Source of the DNA: Plectonema cf. radiosum LEGE 06105
GTDB taxonomy: Bacteria; Cyanobacteriota; Cyanobacteriia; Cyanobacteriales; Nostocaceae
Direction: 5' to 3'
DNA: 64,000 nt
Assembly (NCBI RefSeq): GCF_015207665.1
Contig: NZ_JADEWL010000010.1
Span: forward strand, 36,219 to 100,218
In this document: positions 56,691 through 64,000 of the stretch, piece after piece
Numbering within the stretch: the stretch's first letter is position 1
Layout: each line of letters starts with the position of its first letter
Program-made: the position numbers and the translations under genes
The notes under the pieces: generated by a model
The model's input: the letters and a program-made list of their open reading frames with translations, nothing else
Database searches by the model: none
Told to the model about the DNA's origin: nothing

Positions 56691-56736
56691 AAAGCCTCCC
56701 TCTAATTATTTCTCTTTCTCAGGAGAGAGGCTTTTT
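56691..56736 (-). terminator. Terminator-like hairpin
   Basis: AAAGCCTCCCTCT and GGAGAGAGGCTTT pair, with T-rich sequence on either side. It would serve the minus-strand gene that ends at 56771 and could also act on the plus strand. Confidence 0.6.
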
Positions 56737-56770
56737 AATAACTAAGTAATAATTGAGTAATAACTAAGAA

Positions 56771-56989
56771 CTAATTATTGGCTTGTTCGACTAATTTTTT
56801 AAAATACAAATACGCTTCTTCTGGTGTTAGTGCTTCCGATTTATTGTCATGAGAAATAAAGTACTCTCTGTTATCGGGAAAAAAACGTACTGTAAAACTG
56901 GGAATTAAACCTAACTGTAAAGCTTGTTTACCGAGTTTATCGGTAACTTCTGCTAAAGAGTATTCATCGTGAAATTGATAAACAGTCAT
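56771..56989 (-). CDS. Conserved hypothetical protein (72 aa)
   Basis: MTVYQFHDEYSLAEVTDKLG is followed by LIPSFTVRFFPDNREYFIS and a helix EEAYLYFKKLVEQ. The acidic small fold is not known to me. AAGGAGTAAAA precedes the ATG, a good ribosome binding site. It ends before the hairpin at 56691-56736. Confidence 0.7.
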   Translation of the reverse strand: MTVYQFHDEYSLAEVTDKLGKQALQLGLIPSFTVRFFPDNREYFISHDNKSEALTPEEAYLYFKKLVEQANN

Positions 56990-57041
56990 TTTTACTCCTT
57001 GGAAAAAATTATTTATTCGTAGCTTTTTGATACTATGAAAA

Positions 57042-57347
57042 TTACATTTCCTGCTGATATTTTTCTAAAATATCCACAAGATTTACTTGACACTGTGTAG
57101 GTACTAAATCAATTAAAGGTACTTCATGCTTTCCACCACCAACCTTTATGGGAATAGATTGTAAAACATTAATTACATCCTCTTCATCGATAGATTTATC
57201 AGAAGTTATTAAAGGATAAACTTGTTCAGCTACCATGGTATGCAATTTAGCATCCGATAAATAAAGATGCCATTTAGCTATATCAATATAGACATTTTCG
57301 CCAATTTCAGCGGCTAGGGCTTCCATGAATTCTGCGTTGCTAGTCAT
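57042..57347 (-). CDS. DUF3181 small protein
   Basis: A 101-aa protein: MTSNAEFMEALAAEIGENVY, HLYLSDAKLHTMVAEQVYP, then ALPLIDLVPTQCQVNLVDIL-like VPLIDLVPTQCQVNL. DUF3181 is a cyanobacterial family of unknown role. Cytosolic, mostly helical. The ATG is the first of the frame. Confidence 0.85.
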   Translation of the reverse strand: MTSNAEFMEALAAEIGENVYIDIAKWHLYLSDAKLHTMVAEQVYPLITSDKSIDEEDVINVLQSIPIKVGGGKHEVPLIDLVPTQCQVNLVDILEKYQQEM

Positions 57348-57473
57348 AGCCTAAAAATAAGTCCTATAGAATTAGTGCCGTATTATTTACAAGCTAATTG
57401 AGAATTATGCTGAAATTCTCAACACAACTGTACCACCGCGAGTTACAATCGCCCTAGCTTTGATAATCTATCT

Positions 57474-57734
57474 TCAGGTAGATTTTGGTGGAGTATTAGA
57501 ATAATCTGCAATCACCGAAATATAAATTAGATGTGAGAGTAGTATAAATAACCAACTCAAGGTCAAAATTGGTAGCCACTCCCAACTAGCTAAAAGAAAA
57601 TTGTGGAAAAACCACAAACCGGAATTAAATAGAGCAAATATCGCCACATGAACGGCGAAATTCATTCTATCATCTAATTTACGGTAAGCTGGGTCATTCT
57701 TACGGTCTGGTTTACGGGGCCAACGAGGAGGCAT
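57474..57734 (-). CDS. 2TM-domain membrane protein
   Basis: An 86-aa protein from MPPRWPRKPDRKNDPAYRKL (ATG 57734). Two hydrophobic stretches, VHVAIFALFNSGLWFFHNFLL and LPILTLSWLFILLSHLIYI, fit the 2TM domain. A frame extension to 57758 adds a poor start and is dropped. Possibly a small structural membrane protein; no partner identified. Confidence 0.8.
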   Translation of the reverse strand: MPPRWPRKPDRKNDPAYRKLDDRMNFAVHVAIFALFNSGLWFFHNFLLASWEWLPILTLSWLFILLSHLIYISVIADYSNTPPKST

Positions 57735-57983
57735 AATATTTACGAAATAAACAATCAATCAATTATTTATACAATTTTAATGTTATCTGTGCCACAAATC
57801 GAATTTATTTATTAAAAAATCAACTCAGCCCTGTCTAGACGTTTCCTTTCTTTAAAACAATAGGAATAGATTCTCACTAAAATCAGTTCAACTCATTTTT
57901 TTTACACTTTTGAGAATTTGCCAATAGGAGATTTGGTGTTATAAATTAGGCTGATTCTTTATCGGGTAGTTATTAGCATTACT

Positions 57984-59153
57984 ATGTCACGCAAAAAACA
58001 ACAACAACCAAACGGATGTGGATGTTTAAATATTCCTGTGTCCGTAATATTACTGCTTTTAGGAGGTGGTTATTGGTTATTTACTCAAAGAGATAATTTA
58101 GGTATCATTGAACTTTTATCTAGCAATCAACAACTAAATATTCCTTTGATTTCCGCAACTCCCACTGCTTCTCCGACTTCAACTTTTATTCCAACTGTAT
58201 CACCTAGTCCAAAAATAGAAATTACAAATAAACCAATCACACCACCATCAAATCAAACAGCTTGGGAGAAAAAAGCAATTAGAGGAATTTATTTAAGTCG
58301 TTATCACATCACCAATAATGCTAGCGAAAACATGATTCGTGAAAAAGTCCGCTACTATCGCGATCGCGGTTTTAATACAATTATTCATGGTGTGTGGGGC
58401 AATGCTTGTACTATGTATAAAAGCGAAGTGATGCAGCAAACTTTAGGTTTTAAAAGTTGTCCTAATTTATTTGAAGACAAATGGTTAGATTGGTTAATAG
58501 ATGAAGCACATAAACAAGGAATGGAAGTTCATGCTTATTTTGAAAAGGGAATCAAAATAGATAAAAATAGTCCGATATTTGATTTAGCTATTTCTCGAAA
58601 ATGGATTGTTCCCGGTGTTGATAAAACTTATGCAGGAATCGAGCATTATGTGCTTGATGTAGAGATTCCCGAAGTTGCTGATTTCTTTCAAGAGATATTA
58701 GTTGAATTTGTCAAAAAATATCCCAAAATTGATGCAGTACAATGGGATGATTACTTGGGTTATCATGCAGATTTACCAGGTAAAGTTAATCGTACCGCTC
58801 AGTTAACAAATTTTTTAAAAAATATGATAAATGCAATGAAACAAGTTAACCCTTCGGTTAGTTTTGATATTTGTCATCATAATCCTTATTGGGCTAAACA
58901 ATATTTTGCCGCTGATTATCAACAATGGAAAGTGGATAGAATATTTATTCAAGCTTATAACGAATCTGGTTTCGCAGAAGAAGTCAATTATGCTCAAAAA
59001 TATAACGGTATTGCCATTAATGATAAGCAGTTTCATCGGATAAAAGAGTTAATAAATAATCCAGAAATTAAAAGTATTTTAGTTTTTCCTCTTGATGGAA
59101 AACCAGAAGAAACTGCCAGTAAATTACACAACATAACGCAAAATATTGAATAA
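57984..59153 (+). CDS. GHL10-type glycoside hydrolase-like protein
   Basis: A 389-aa protein with an N-terminal membrane anchor (IPVSVILLLLGGGYWLF) and a Thr/Pro-rich linker (about 50-90). The barrel domain has GIYLSRYHITNNAS, DRGFNTIIHGVWGN, WLIDEAHKQGMEVHAYFE, DAVQWDDYLGYHADL (acidic pair) and DRIFIQAYNESGF. The family belongs to DUF187/GH10-like cell-envelope proteins; the substrate is unknown. Extracytoplasmic by topology. Confidence 0.82.
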   Translation: MSRKKQQQPNGCGCLNIPVSVILLLLGGGYWLFTQRDNLGIIELLSSNQQLNIPLISATPTASPTSTFIPTVSPSPKIEITNKPITPPSNQTAWEKKAIRGIYLSRYHITNNASENMIREKVRYYRDRGFNTIIHGVWGNACTMYKSEVMQQTLGFKSCPNLFEDKWLDWLIDEAHKQGMEVHAYFEKGIKIDKNSPIFDLAISRKWIVPGVDKTYAGIEHYVLDVEIPEVADFFQEILVEFVKKYPKIDAVQWDDYLGYHADLPGKVNRTAQLTNFLKNMINAMKQVNPSVSFDICHHNPYWAKQYFAADYQQWKVDRIFIQAYNESGFAEEVNYAQKYNGIAINDKQFHRIKELINNPEIKSILVFPLDGKPEETASKLHNITQNIE

Positions 59154-59962
59154 GAATTTTAACTGGATAATTGACACTTTACGAGTAAAAGTTTAACGAA
59201 GCATCTTTGGAAGATAGCATTCACCTTTAAGTGTGGTTGCTGATAACAACGAGTATTTAACCGGACATTTGCAGCGCTTCAAAATCTTCGCTGGGGAAGA
59301 GAGCATATAGCCAATTTATCCTTCCTCAACCCCCCGATGATTGTTTTATCCAAAGAATAAAATATTAATTTTCGTTCAATTGCTAACAAATTGATTAATA
59401 TATTAGCATCCGGAAAAAAAAATAAATATTTCCACTTAAATTATTTTTTTTAATACAAAGAAACGGTAATTTATTCTACAGAAATAATTAATTAAGTATA
59501 ACAACTCAAAATATCAAAAAATAATTGTTTATAAAAAACATTTGCCATTCGCGAAAAATGGTTTTAAGATTAACTTTACTTGCTTATCTTAACTTTCATA
59601 CATCTTTTACTTTTTCTGTTAAATTAGATTAATCTAAGAATAGTAAGTTAGTTGCTTACCATCTACCTCCTAACTGACGCTCTCTATGCTGGTTATGCTG
59701 TCAGTAGACGGTTCTTTTAAATGATAAATACCCAGGGTAAGGATTAATAGCAATACAACCTTGTTTGTGAGTCAGTCGCCGCTAATCTCTAAATAGTACT
59801 GCTGCAAAATGTTTATTTTGTGTTTGCTTGAGTTGATGTAAGTTACGATAAATTGCATCTTCCTCCATTAGCAAAACACACAAACAATAGGTTTTTTGTA
59901 TTGTTTTTACCAACCAAGGTTAATTTTTGCGGTATCTCTATAGTAAATTCCCAGCCACTTCA
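59154..59962. other. 800-base gap ahead of chemosensory operon
   Basis: AT-rich; no gene. CTAACTGACGC and GCTGTCAGTAG near 59673-59708 pair imperfectly. The operon promoter must lie here; no clear NtcA-like GTA-N8-TAC site was confirmed by eye. Confidence 0.4.
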
Positions 59963-61030
59963 ATGAAAATACTTCCTATTAGTAGATACAGATTTTTTCA
60001 GAAAATACAGCCAGTTGCGCTGCTCAAAAAAATCACTAGCAACCCCGTTACTGGATGTTTACAAGTGTTTAGTGTATCAGATTCTTGGTCATTTGATTTT
60101 AGGGAAGGTAAGTTAATTTATGCCTCTCGTGCGGATAAAATGTTTAATTTACTTTATGCAAAATTGCAACAGTATAGTAAGCAAATTCCCGCACTTGGGC
60201 AAAAAAAAGTATATCAGCAGTTACGAGTAATATTTCAAAAAAGTATTGACAATCAAGCAATACTTAATCCGGATTATTTAGCTATTTGCTGGTTAGTAGA
60301 TCAAAAGTTAATTACTGCTACACAAGCTAAAGTAATAATTAAAGAATTAGTTAGTGAAGTTCTCAGTTCATTTCTTAGTGTAAAAGAAGGAAGTTATGAA
60401 TTTACAACAGAAACGTTTATGGGAAATATGCCTAATTTTTGCAATCTCGATGTAAATTTATTCATCGAAAACTGTCAGCAAAAGTTACAAAATCCCGAAA
60501 ATAAAAACCACAAAGTTATTTTAAATAGGACTTCAAATCAGATACCAACTCAACAACCATTACCAAAACCAGGTAGCACTCAGATAAATAGTCAAGCAAC
60601 TAATCAAACGACAAATCATTCCTACAAAAATGGTCAACGTCTTCATCAGCAGAATTTTCGTAACAAGGTTTACACCATAGTTTGTATTGATGATAGCCCC
60701 ACAGTATTAAACGCTATTCAATGTTTTTTAGATGAACAATTTTTCAACGTCATCGGTTTTAGCGAACCTTTAAAAGCTTTGATGCAAATTCTTAATACAA
60801 ATCCAGATTTAATTTTACTAGATATAGAAATGCCTAATTTGGATGGTTATGAATTATGTTCGCTATTGCGTAAACACACATATTTTAAAGATGTACCTGT
60901 AATTATGGTGACAGGAAGAAAAGGTTTGATTGATAGAGCTAAAGCCAAAATGTTTAGAGCTAGTGGTTATTTGACTAAACCTTTTACTCAAGGAGAATTG
61001 TTGAAGATAATTTTTCAACATTTGGTATAA
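59963..61030 (+). CDS. PatA-like response regulator (PATAN plus receiver)
   Basis: A 355-aa protein from ATG 59963 (MKILPISRYRFFQ); an upstream TTG at 59927 is less likely. Residues about 10-180 are the PATAN/DUF4388 domain (GCLQVFSVSDSWSFDFREGKL). A Gln/Asn-rich linker precedes the receiver with LILLDIEMPNLDGYEL (phospho-Asp), VIMVTGRKG and SGYLTKPFTQ. PatA-like proteins act in phototaxis, pilus and heterocyst patterning. First gene of the operon with cheW and the MCP. Confidence 0.88.
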   Translation: MKILPISRYRFFQKIQPVALLKKITSNPVTGCLQVFSVSDSWSFDFREGKLIYASRADKMFNLLYAKLQQYSKQIPALGQKKVYQQLRVIFQKSIDNQAILNPDYLAICWLVDQKLITATQAKVIIKELVSEVLSSFLSVKEGSYEFTTETFMGNMPNFCNLDVNLFIENCQQKLQNPENKNHKVILNRTSNQIPTQQPLPKPGSTQINSQATNQTTNHSYKNGQRLHQQNFRNKVYTIVCIDDSPTVLNAIQCFLDEQFFNVIGFSEPLKALMQILNTNPDLILLDIEMPNLDGYELCSLLRKHTYFKDVPVIMVTGRKGLIDRAKAKMFRASGYLTKPFTQGELLKIIFQHLV

Positions 61031-61099
61031 CATCAGTTATAAATTACCAAAGCAAGATTTGCATAAATTGACGACATTAGAAATTAGATTTTATTAAAT

Positions 61100-61582
61100 A
61101 TGAATGCATCTGATATCAAGTTATCTATAACCGAACCACAAGTAAATTTGGGAGATGGGTATCTTCAATTAAAGTTAAATGCAAGTACTATTGCAGTTTT
61201 GTTGGTAAAATTTACTCAAGAAGTATTTGTATTACCCTATGAGTTGATAACTCCTATCCCCAATATATCGAAGTTGATTTTGGGATTGATAAATTGGCAC
61301 AATCGAGTTATTTGGGTTGTGGATTTACCAAACATATTAGGTTTAGAGTCACAAACTTCTCAGCTACGACAGTACAATATTATTGTAATTCGTCACCAAA
61401 CGGAAACTATCGGTTTAATGGTTCCAGAAGTCAAAGGTACCATAAGATTTAATTCTGATAATATTCAATCTGCTTCTGAGCAAGTTTCACCTGATATAAT
61501 TCCTTATTTAGAAGGATGTATTTGGCGCGAAAACGAGTTCAATTTAGTTTTGAATATACAGGCTATTTTAAAGTTATTCTAA
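61100..61582 (+). CDS. CheW-like adaptor protein
   Basis: A 160-aa protein. FVLPYELITPIPNISKLILGLINWHNRVIWVVDLP is the CheW beta-barrel pattern; IVIRHQTETIGLMVPEVKGTIRF follows. It would couple the MCP to a CheA kinase, absent from this window but expected downstream. The gap from the regulator is 69 bases, and to the MCP 139 bases. Confidence 0.88.
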   Translation: MNASDIKLSITEPQVNLGDGYLQLKLNASTIAVLLVKFTQEVFVLPYELITPIPNISKLILGLINWHNRVIWVVDLPNILGLESQTSQLRQYNIIVIRHQTETIGLMVPEVKGTIRFNSDNIQSASEQVSPDIIPYLEGCIWRENEFNLVLNIQAILKLF

Positions 61583-61721
61583 AATCTACTTTCCTTGACG
61601 ATAAGTAAATAGAAAAAGTTCACAAGTCAAATATTGTACTAAGTGTTAATTTCAATTACTTTATCAAAAATTACAACTTAAGAGACAATTAAGCTCAGTT
61701 TGAAATACTTGAGAATAGCTG

Positions 61722-63938
61722 ATGAAACCGAATCCCAACCAAAGAATAAACTTCCCAAAATACATCGATAATCAACCCAAAAAATCACAAAATTTCTTTG
61801 TCAAACAATTGACACAATTGAGAAAAATTAGTTTAAGCGGTAAAGCTGTAATGCTATCTCTTGCTATTTGCAGTTTACCGACAGCAGGAATTACAGTATT
61901 CTCGTATCATTTAGGGCATCAAATCATTACCGCAGAAGTTAGTAATGATAAAGATGTAAATTTGGTTAAAGAGTTAGAAGAAACTCAAAAACAGTTATTA
62001 TTAATGTTAACAATTGGGACTGTAGCCGCTGCATTACTTGCGGGGATTTGCGCTGCAACTCTTGCTCGTCGTTTGATTTTGCCGATTTATGCTGCAAATA
62101 TAGCAGTGAAAAAGATGGCTAACGGTAATCTGAATAGCCGCATTCCCATCAAAGGTAAAGATGAATTTGCCGTTTTAAGTAGCAACATTAATCTAATTGT
62201 AGAACAGTTACAAGAATTACTTTTTCAACAAAGAGTTGAAAGTGAACAATCTAAATTACTTGCAAATGCAATTATTTCAATTAGTCAATCTATTGACCAG
62301 GAAAATTTATTCAAGAAAATTGTTGCAGAAGTCAGACAAATTTTAGGAGCGCATCGAGTAGTTATTTATCATTGTAATTCTCATGGTGAAGGAAAAGTTA
62401 TTGCGGAAGAAATTGCTCCAGGTTTACCAATAACTTTTGGAGACACGATAGAAGATATTTCTCTTACCAAGGAACTTAGAAATTTTTATAGGAAAGCTGA
62501 AGTTTTAGCTATTAACAATATTGATGAAGCCGGATTAAGTCCCGACTATTTAGAGTTAATGAAACGCTTGAAAATTAAAGCAATTTTATTAACACCTATT
62601 TTTATAAATAATCAACTATTCGGCTTTTTGATAGCGCATCATTGTTGGAAACCTCATCTTTGGCAAGCATTTGAAATAAATTTATTAAAACAATTAGCAA
62701 TTCAGATTGGTTCGACTTTAGAACAGATAAGTTATTTAGAAAAAAGCCAAATAATTCAACAGCTTGCAGTTAATTTATCTGGGTTGATCAATTATCAAGA
62801 TATTTGTAATGTAGCAGTTGAAAATATCCGTAAATTCTTAAAAGTAGAAAAGACACTGATTTATAAATTAGAATCATCCCCAAGAGGAAGTTTTATCGCT
62901 GAATCGCAAGCTGTAGGTTTCACTTCTGCCTTGGGTAAAAAATTTGATTTTCCTGTATTAAGCAATCATCTTTTTACAAATCAGCTAGATGGTGTAATTG
63001 CTATTGATGATATTTATCACGCAGGGTTTGAAAATTCTGTCATCAAAGAACTAGAAACATTAGACATTAAATCAATTTTACTTGTACCGATTTTTGAAAA
63101 TGACAAATTATTTGGTTATTTAATCGCTTGTCAATGTTCTCAATCTCATATTTGGCAGCAATCATCTATACAATTATTTGAAGAAACTGCTGTAATTCTG
63201 GGAGAGTTTTTACAACGAGTCAATGGTATTTTTACAAGCGAACATTTATCCGAATCGCAATTGCAACAGCAACTCTTGTTAAGAAGAGATATTAAAAAGC
63301 AAGATGCGGAAATTAACCGAACTTTAGAAGCGGTAAAAGAGATGAGATATTCAATTAAAGCTGTAGCAAAAGGTGCTAGAAAAGCCGCATCAATTACTGG
63401 TAAAGCTTTTCATACCGCCAATGCTGGTGTTACAGCAATAGATTTAACCGTAGAAAATATTCATTATCTCCGTGAAACAATAGGCGATACTGCGAAAAAA
63501 GTCAAATTACTCGGAGAATCTTCACAAAAAATTTCTCATGTAATTTCATCAATTAATCAGATAGCAATGCAAACCAACTTACTCGCTATCAACGCTGGAA
63601 TTGAAGCTACACGAGCAGGAGAGCAAGGACAAGGGTTTGCTATCATAGCCGAAGAAATCGCCGTTTTAGCCAGTCGTAGCGGTGACGCAACCGCAGAGAT
63701 TGAAGAAGTTGTTACAAATATCCAGCGAGAAACCAGCGAAGTCGTCAAAGCAATGGAACTAGGAATTGCTCAGGTAGTTGAAGAAACCCGTTTAATTCAA
63801 GATACCAAGCAAAATTTAAACGAAATTCTTGATGTCAGCAATCAAATTGATGGATTAGTTGAATCAATTTCCGCTGCTACAATTATTCAAGTAAAAACTT
63901 CTAAACAAGTCAATAACTTGATTAAAAAACTTAGTTGA
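61722..63938 (+). CDS. Methyl-accepting chemotaxis protein with two GAF domains
   Basis: A 738-aa transducer. Two membrane segments (about 42-63 and 92-114) enclose only some 30 periplasmic residues, so sensing is probably cytosolic. HAMP (about 115-170) is followed by GAF1 (185-335) and GAF2 (345-495) and the signalling domain with hairpin tip [27 protein letters not shown]. The GAFs resemble phototaxis-type (PixJ/PtxD) GAFs, but the chromophore Cys-His is absent: LSPDYLELM and [10 protein letters not shown] stand at the CH sites. Operon with PatA-like and CheW genes. Confidence 0.93.
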   Translation: MKPNPNQRINFPKYIDNQPKKSQNFFVKQLTQLRKISLSGKAVMLSLAICSLPTAGITVFSYHLGHQIITAEVSNDKDVNLVKELEETQKQLLLMLTIGTVAAALLAGICAATLARRLILPIYAANIAVKKMANGNLNSRIPIKGKDEFAVLSSNINLIVEQLQELLFQQRVESEQSKLLANAIISISQSIDQENLFKKIVAEVRQILGAHRVVIYHCNSHGEGKVIAEEIAPGLPITFGDTIEDISLTKELRNFYRKAEVLAINNIDEAGLSPDYLELMKRLKIKAILLTPIFINNQLFGFLIAHHCWKPHLWQAFEINLLKQLAIQIGSTLEQISYLEKSQIIQQLAVNLSGLINYQDICNVAVENIRKFLKVEKTLIYKLESSPRGSFIAESQAVGFTSALGKKFDFPVLSNHLFTNQLDGVIAIDDIYHAGFENSVIKELETLDIKSILLVPIFENDKLFGYLIACQCSQSHIWQQSSIQLFEETAVILGEFLQRVNGIFTSEHLSESQLQQQLLLRRDIKKQDAEINRTLEAVKEMRYSIKAVAKGARKAASITGKAFHTANAGVTAIDLTVENIHYLRETIGDTAKKVKLLGESSQKISHVISSINQIAMQTNLLAINAGIEATRAGEQGQGFAIIAEEIAVLASRSGDATAEIEEVVTNIQRETSEVVKAMELGIAQVVEETRLIQDTKQNLNEILDVSNQIDGLVESISAATIIQVKTSKQVNNLIKKLS

Positions 63939-63999
63939 TGGTTGATAGTTGATAGTTGATAGTTGATATTTATTTCCCCCCATCTCCCCATCCCCCCAT
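63938..63999. repeat. TGATAGT heptamers and purine/pyrimidine-rich tract at window end
   Basis: TTGATAG units repeat four to five times, then a CCCCCCATCTCCCCATCC tract follows. STRR-like and similar to the tract at 45.1 kb. The operon's continuation beyond this is not visible. Confidence 0.7.
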
Positions 64000-64000
64000 C

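Overview
The window looks like chromosomal DNA of a filamentous, probably heterocyst-forming (Nostocales-type) cyanobacterium. Seen directly: the end of a protochlorophyllide oxidoreductase gene, petM, ycf34 and ycf39 homologues, an FeS-type cryptochrome/photolyase, many small proteins of cyanobacterial families, scattered GCGATCGC (HIP1) octamers, heptanucleotide tandem repeats in many intergenic gaps, and a low-GC composition. The genus cannot be fixed from the sequence alone.

Layout. 1-2.9 kb: 3' part of por, a PD-(D/E)XK-like protein, a DUF4336 protein. 3.08-4.39 kb: an IS200/IS605-type element with a frameshifted tnpB. 4.6-11.8 kb: HAD hydrolase, NurA-domain protein, FHA membrane protein, low-molecular-weight phosphatase-like protein, and a large PAS/GAF histidine kinase. 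11.8-15.4 kb: a SAM O-methyltransferase divergent from a tandem pair of CADD-like (heme-oxygenase-fold, candidate di-iron) proteins. 15.5-27.3 kb: M3 oligopeptidase, Uma2, class A beta-lactamase-fold hydrolase, TrmJ-like methyltransferase, SecA, YjbQ, Nif3 and small conserved proteins.

27.3-35.3 kb is the accessory zone. It holds a 350-bp IS605-derived relic, a beta-CASP metallohydrolase, a 40-aa membrane peptide, an internally deleted IscB with its upstream omega-RNA-like region still present, a plasmid-type ParA/ribbon-helix-helix cassette with a palindromic operator, a GerMN lipoprotein, a tyrosine recombinase, and relics of an ArsR regulator and an OFA-type MFS transporter. 36-64 kb returns to core genes: rsmA-ispE, photolyase, pdxA, petM-ycf39, nadK and an NblR-like regulator, trpC, lpdA, thrC, tsaB, ycf34, cca, several small DUF proteins, and a PatA-like/CheW/MCP chemosensory operon that runs to the window edge.

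The strongest points for follow-up are (a) the tandem CADD-like pair beside an O-methyltransferase, (b) three decayed RNA-guided-nuclease transposon loci (TnpB, a TnpB 3' relic, IscB) within about 27 kb, two of them keeping structured RNA-like ends without an intact nuclease, and (c) the ParA/RHH/recombinase cassette in an otherwise chromosomal setting. No rRNA, tRNA or CRISPR array was recognised.
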